NCBI RefSeq assembly: GCF_954871325.1 | Contig: NC_088775.1 | Coordinates: 15,725,561-15,789,560 of the forward strand | Length of the DNA stretch: 64,000 nt | Source: Gordionus sp. m RMFG-2023 | Lineage: Eukaryota > Nematomorpha > Gordioida > Chordodea > Parachordodidae | Direction: 5' to 3' | Shown here: one piece after another, positions 59,471-64,000 of the stretch | How positions within the stretch are numbered: the first letter of the stretch is position 1 | Layout of the letters: every line of letters starts with the position of its first letter | The notes under the pieces: generated by a model | Database searches by the model: none | The model's input: only the letters and a program-made list of their open reading frames with translations | What the model was told of the DNA's origin: nothing | Program-made: the position numbers and the translations under genes

Positions 59471-60823
59471 CAGATACATATATAATTTAATGTATTTTTG
59501 AGAAATGCATATTTGAAAGTTTTTAAATTCAATATTTATTTTAAAAGCATAAATTTTCATGAACTAATTTATTTTCGGGATAATATATGTTATTCGTAAT
59601 GTATCATATATTTTCAATTTTGAATTTTTAAAGGTTATATTTATATATATATATATATTATTAATTAATAAAATGAACAAAAATATTAATGTATTAGGAA
59701 TAGAAATTTAGGAAAATAATCTTATAGTAATAATCTTAAATAAAAGACTAACTATTTTTTAATATAATCACAAATAAAAATTTATGATAGGATAAAAATA
59801 TTTGCAATACCTTAAATATTCAATATCATTTAAATTTTTAAGAAAACAAGGTTTTAGAAATTCAGTCCTTTCAAATATTGATTATTGTGATATAGTAATT
59901 GAATTTTTTTTATGTTCGTAAATGCTTCGCAAATTTTAAACATTTGTGAAAATATTGTTGATTTTAATTTATATTGTCCTAAAATTTAATAAAGAATATC
60001 ATGTGGATTGGATTTGTTTTTTTTATTTCGTTTTAGGTGTAACCAAACCCGTTCAGAGTTTTTATGCTATTTTTAAACTTTTTCTCTAGCACTTTGCTAT
60101 TTTTTTCTATTCTAAATCATTTATTAATGGGTATTTTCATATTTGGAGAAAGTCTGATTAAAAATGTAATGTATTTCAACATGTAGGGGCATAGCTTGAA
60201 ATTTCCTTTAGAGTGGAACAAAATAAATTGTACAGTCATTTATTACAAATTTATAAACGATGTTCAAATCAAACAAGTTCATGAATAAAGTTGGTTATTT
60301 TTTTGAAAAGAATACATGGTAAATGTATTTTTTTGCTATATCTCTCAGTTTATAATTTATAATTATGGACGTTTAACCATAATATGTTTTTATCACGTAT
60401 TTTTTATTACATTGTTATATTTTTGATCATATGTTTTTATTTGTATTAGACAAGGGTTTAACAAAATCTTTAAATCGGCATTTGAAGATTTTTTCACCCA
60501 AATTTTTGAGCATAGAATCTTTGAAAATCAAAGCAATCTTTAATTTTTTTGTGCAAAATATTTCAAAAGATAAAAATAAGTAAGTAATGTCTTTATGCTC
60601 AAGGGTTTGGAAGTTATTCACGTTAACATTGTTGCCCAATCAATCGCTCCCGGTCTTCCCATTTTGATATTGATGCATCTTTCTAACTGAACTCCATTCA
60701 GATTACATCTAAATATTTTAACTTAGTTACTATTTAACACACAAGATTAAGTGTTTTCCAAAAATATAATAATAGTTAACCCAAATTAAAAATAATAATT
60801 ATTAGTATTATAACATCTTTACA
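59471..60823. other. Gene-free stretch
   Basis: AT-rich. A 70-codon minus-strand open frame at 60427-60639 has no recognisable similarity. Nothing else to report. Confidence 0.4.
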
Positions 60824-61030
60824 TAGTGTTGTTAAAAAGCCAAATTGAGGTCGATTTTTCTAAACCGATTAAGATTTTATCTAAAATAATATAATGTAAG
60901 CATCGAGATATGGTAAATAGATGTCCAAGCATTTCTACCAGCTATGAGCAAAATCTTTAGGCATGATGTTATTTTGGTTATAACTTAATAGGGCAGTTTT
61001 TAAAATCGACCCGAATCGAGCTTTTACTCT
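60824..61030. repeat. MITE of the TGTTGTTAAA family
   Basis: Left end TAGTGTTGTTAAAAAGCC; interior CTATGAGCAAAATCTTTAGG as in the copy at 5486-5652; right side AAAATCGACCCGAATCGAGC. The right terminus is decayed and the duplication is not visible. Confidence 0.55.
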
Positions 61031-62261
61031 CGAAACATGCTCAAATTATTTATTCTAATATCTTTTAACTAAAATTATTTTTAAAGGTTCTGAGATGAGT
61101 ATTGTGACAATTGTCACTTTTACAACAAATATTAAATATTAAAATTATGGTAAAACATTTTTAAAATAATAATTCCAAATATTAAAATATACAATGGGAA
61201 TTATGACAATTCGCACATTTACAACTTAAAATTGTTCGAAAAAATATTATTCTAAGATCAAAAAATAAAAGAAAAGATTTTCCCTCAAATATTTTATTTT
61301 TAAAAAATCACAAAATACTTGCTCAAAAGATTTTTAAATCTAAAATGTTTTATATCATCAAAAATCAGAGGATTATATTTTATTATATTATAAAATTCCC
61401 AAAGATTTGCTAAAATCATAGAAGATTTTTTTACAAAAATGATTTTTTATTTTGCTCAAAAATCTTCTATGAGTTTTCTCAAATTTTTTTTTACAACCAA
61501 TCCTGGTTATGAGAATCAGATGTTTGGATTCAAAATATTTGTTAATTATAGAAATTTATTGTATGAATATATATATGAATAAATAAATGTTAATGAATTT
61601 GGTCTTATGGTAATGATATAATTATTATTGATATGCCAAATCTGGTGACTTTTATTATTTTATAATCATAGTGGGAAAATTATTTTTTGAGTATAATGTT
61701 GAAGGAAAAGAAGGGAAAAGTTGTTAATATTGAAAATAACATTTTAAAATATTTGACTCACTCTCTTATCCAAATGGGCAACAATAAGAGAAATACTACA
61801 TAATTATGCAGCAGTCAAGTTAAAAATGACTAATGATACTATAACTGATTATGACTGACAAACCATTAGATAAAAATCTAATAATAATATCAGAATGGCA
61901 AACAAAATTATCTATATACATATATTGATTATTTCCATTGAATACAATAAATTATTTTTTGGATAAGGGCTTGGGCAAAACTTTGAAACTTATTATGGAT
62001 TCGTGCAGGGCTTGGCAATTATTTTTAATATTAGATATAGGCCGGGTCCGGGCCTATAAATATTTTTTACTGTGTGCCTAGCCGGATCAAAATATCTAGC
62101 ATCATGAAGATCTCTAATAGAGATAATTAGAAAATAGCTTTGCTATATAAAATCGATTCAATTAAATTGATTTATAATGAGCAAGTTTAAATTTAAAATT
62201 TTTTTTATAAAGTCGTTTTAATGATATAAAAAAATATTTTATTTATTTACATACAATTTTA
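61031..62261. other. Gene-free stretch with a hAT-type MITE remnant
   Basis: Mostly AT-rich. At about 61960-62115 GGGCTTGGGC and GGCCGGGTCCGGGCC runs end in AAGATCTCTA, like the right end of the GATCTGC-family MITE at 35569-35964; the left end is not found. Confidence 0.4.
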
Positions 62262-62400
62262 CAGAGTTGTTAAAGGATCTAGATACCCTGTATCTAGATA
62301 TAAAAATGTGGTATCTGTATCTGTATATAGATAGATTTTTGATTAAATAATCTGTATCTAGATATTATTATATGCATAATTTTATCTCATAAATTATAGG
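62262..62400 (+). repeat. hAT terminal fragment
   Basis: CAGAGTTGTTAAAGGATC is identical to the left terminus of the hAT element at 2961-4233, followed by a simple array of GTATCTAGATAT-like units. No right end or target duplication is seen. Confidence 0.5.
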
Positions 62401-62555
62401 GAATATATAAATTTAAAATTTTACAAATATTATAATGAACCTAATACACGTAATATTAACGAAAATTTTAATATATATATATATTATTAATTAATATAAT
62501 TATCAATCTTGATTATCTTGGTCTGATTAAATATCGATTAAATCACTTTTTTCTC

Positions 62556-64000
62556 CTAATGGATATGAGAACCAACTTTAAGGTTAAAAGAAAATTTAGT
62601 AGAATTCCATACTTGGTTCTTAAGGCATGTTGGATAGTATAGCAGACTCTCAAGAAAATCGACATTATTATTGGCATCGATGAGTAATAAATTTATATTC
62701 CTGGTACCATAGTATTCTTCTAAATTGGGATATTGAGGAACACTTTTTTTATCGCCAATATAATTGGGTGCAATGAATAATGAACTTTTGCTTTTTATGT
62801 CCTCCGAATCGTAGTCTAAAGACGTTAGCTCATTTTCAAGATTTTTGTCAGGAAGGAAACTATATTTATAAAATATTTTTAAAATATAAAAAGATTATTA
62901 ATGTTGAATGAAATAGTCAATTAGTTTTTTAAAAATATTCATAAAATATGTTTTATTTTATTTTTAAGTTTTTAAATTTGTATTTTTTTTGTATAACTTT
63001 AAACGATTTTTATATTAGTTTTATTATATTAGAATCTATTAACCAAATAATAACTTTAACTTTTTGTAATTTATATTTTAATAAACAATTTAAAATGATG
63101 AAAAGGATCGAGTGAGAATTAAAAATGACGATATTATTTATAGGAAAATTATAAATTTAGAATAAAATTATTTGATCAAAGCATACCAGGATATATAATC
63201 CATTTACCTTATTCCATCAATTTATTATAAATAAACACATGTATATGGCTTACAAATATTGATTTTTCATCAATTCCAGTATTCGTTTAGCCAGTTGACT
63301 GTATTGAGTCAAATCCATACCATATTCCTGTATTATATTCATAAATTCAAATTTGCCTTCTGAAATTTTTCTCCATTCTTTGGATGGATTATCGGAATGT
63401 GGATTTTGTCGGGAACTACAAAAGGCGTGTATGGTTCCCGACTTCAATTCTTCCTTGATATTCAATAATGTATTTGTGTAATCAAAATGCCAACCTTTGT
63501 TAGTTTCATCGTCAATAGGTCTTTTGTCATCATAATGTTGTACTAAAAATCCCGAATCGTCGTTACGTGATAATACCTAAAAAAAATAATAAAAAAAATA
63601 AATAAAAACATTATTATTTACTCTTTTTGAATTTTGCTTCTGAAGCTGGGAGTGGTAGAAAGATCCACATTGTCCCGTTATCATTTGATAAGGTTGGTAA
63701 TTTTTATAATTGTCTCGAGCATTTTTGAGAGCATCCTGGTAGCTTTCGAGTGGCATGTCTTGATTAGACGACGACTTCGAGGTAAAATCAAAAAAATTTC
63801 TTAATGCTGCACTCCCGGGTTCAAGTGCATATTCATCGTTTCCTTTGTTATGCCTATTATAATTATTTTCGATATCCAAAAAAGCGCCAACTCTACCTCT
63901 TAAGTCAATCCCAAAACATGTTCCCTTTTTGGATGTGGAATCTGTGGAATAATTGCGTCCATTGCGGGGAAAAATATCGCTTCCTATATAATTTATAGTT
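62556..64000 (-). CDS. TANGO2: TANGO2-family protein (N terminus beyond the window)
   Basis: Three exons on the minus strand: >64000-63622, 63576-63254, 62859-62556. All are GT-AG with closing phases (0, 2), ending at TAG; about 330 residues are visible. TANGO2 proteins (NRDE domain) act in Golgi organisation and in mitochondrial or lipid/haem handling; their biochemical role is unsettled. The match rests on GTCFGIDLRGRVGAF, aligning with the family's GGTWLGISTRGKLAAL. A second match is SGTIHAFCSSRQ with EWRKISEGKFEF in the second exon (family PGTYGLSN, PWRKL). The third is YGTRNINLLLIDANNNV with TKFSFNL at the C terminus (family YGTRTNTIILVDADG and TYEFTL). The visible part already exceeds human TANGO2 (276 residues) because of charged insertions between conserved strands. 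The NRDE signature itself would be off the right edge. Confidence 0.87.

Noticed and set aside
60427-60639. Minus-strand 70-codon open frame as a small gene or exon
   Set aside because: No recognisable similarity, no supporting neighbours or clear splice sites, and length is unremarkable in this sequence.
1-64000. Bacterial, mitochondrial or rRNA sequence
   Set aside because: No operon-like coding, no rRNA or organellar genes; spliced animal genes and transposons span the window.

Overview
The window is a strongly AT-rich piece of an animal nuclear genome. It carries intron-bearing genes with clear animal orthologues: UBE3B-type HECT ubiquitin ligase, transketolase, TANGO2, and a membrane protein with LDL-receptor class A and EGF modules. 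The surroundings are dense in hAT, Helitron, LINE, SINE-like and DIRS-like elements. Nothing bacterial, organellar or CRISPR-like was seen. I cannot place the animal more narrowly than an AT-rich invertebrate; the 40-50 nt introns and heavy hAT/Helitron load are the most distinctive traits.

Layout. 0.56-8.6 kb: last five exons (+) of a single-pass membrane protein; two long introns hold a microsatellite, a hAT element and a MITE. 8.6-24.3 kb: a gene-free block of repeats, including a hAT-like element with a LINE inside it (10.97-14.6), inverted DIRS-like fossils (14.6-15.9), two Helitron-like elements 34 bp apart (16.17-21.43) and a deletion derivative of the first hAT-like family (22.18-23.35). 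24.3-38.8 kb: complete UBE3B (+), eight exons. 39.2-46.5 kb: complete transketolase (-), twelve exons, tail-to-tail with UBE3B. 46.5-62.5 kb: a second gene-free block, with a 6.5 kb Helitron full of satellites, a further hAT-like copy, a DIRS-like fossil and an RTE-type LINE. 62.6-64 kb: the 3' part of a TANGO2 gene (-) that runs off the right edge.

The genes are housekeeping or receptor genes and show no common pathway. The main theme is genome architecture. Introns are either minimal (40-63 nt) or long, and most of the introns longer than about 600 nt contain recognisable mobile elements. At least nine elements still show their ends and an 8-bp target duplication (six exact, the others 7 of 8), the hAT hallmark. 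Exon boundaries were found by reading GT-AG junctions whose phases all close, with protein similarity recalled from memory; no database search was run.
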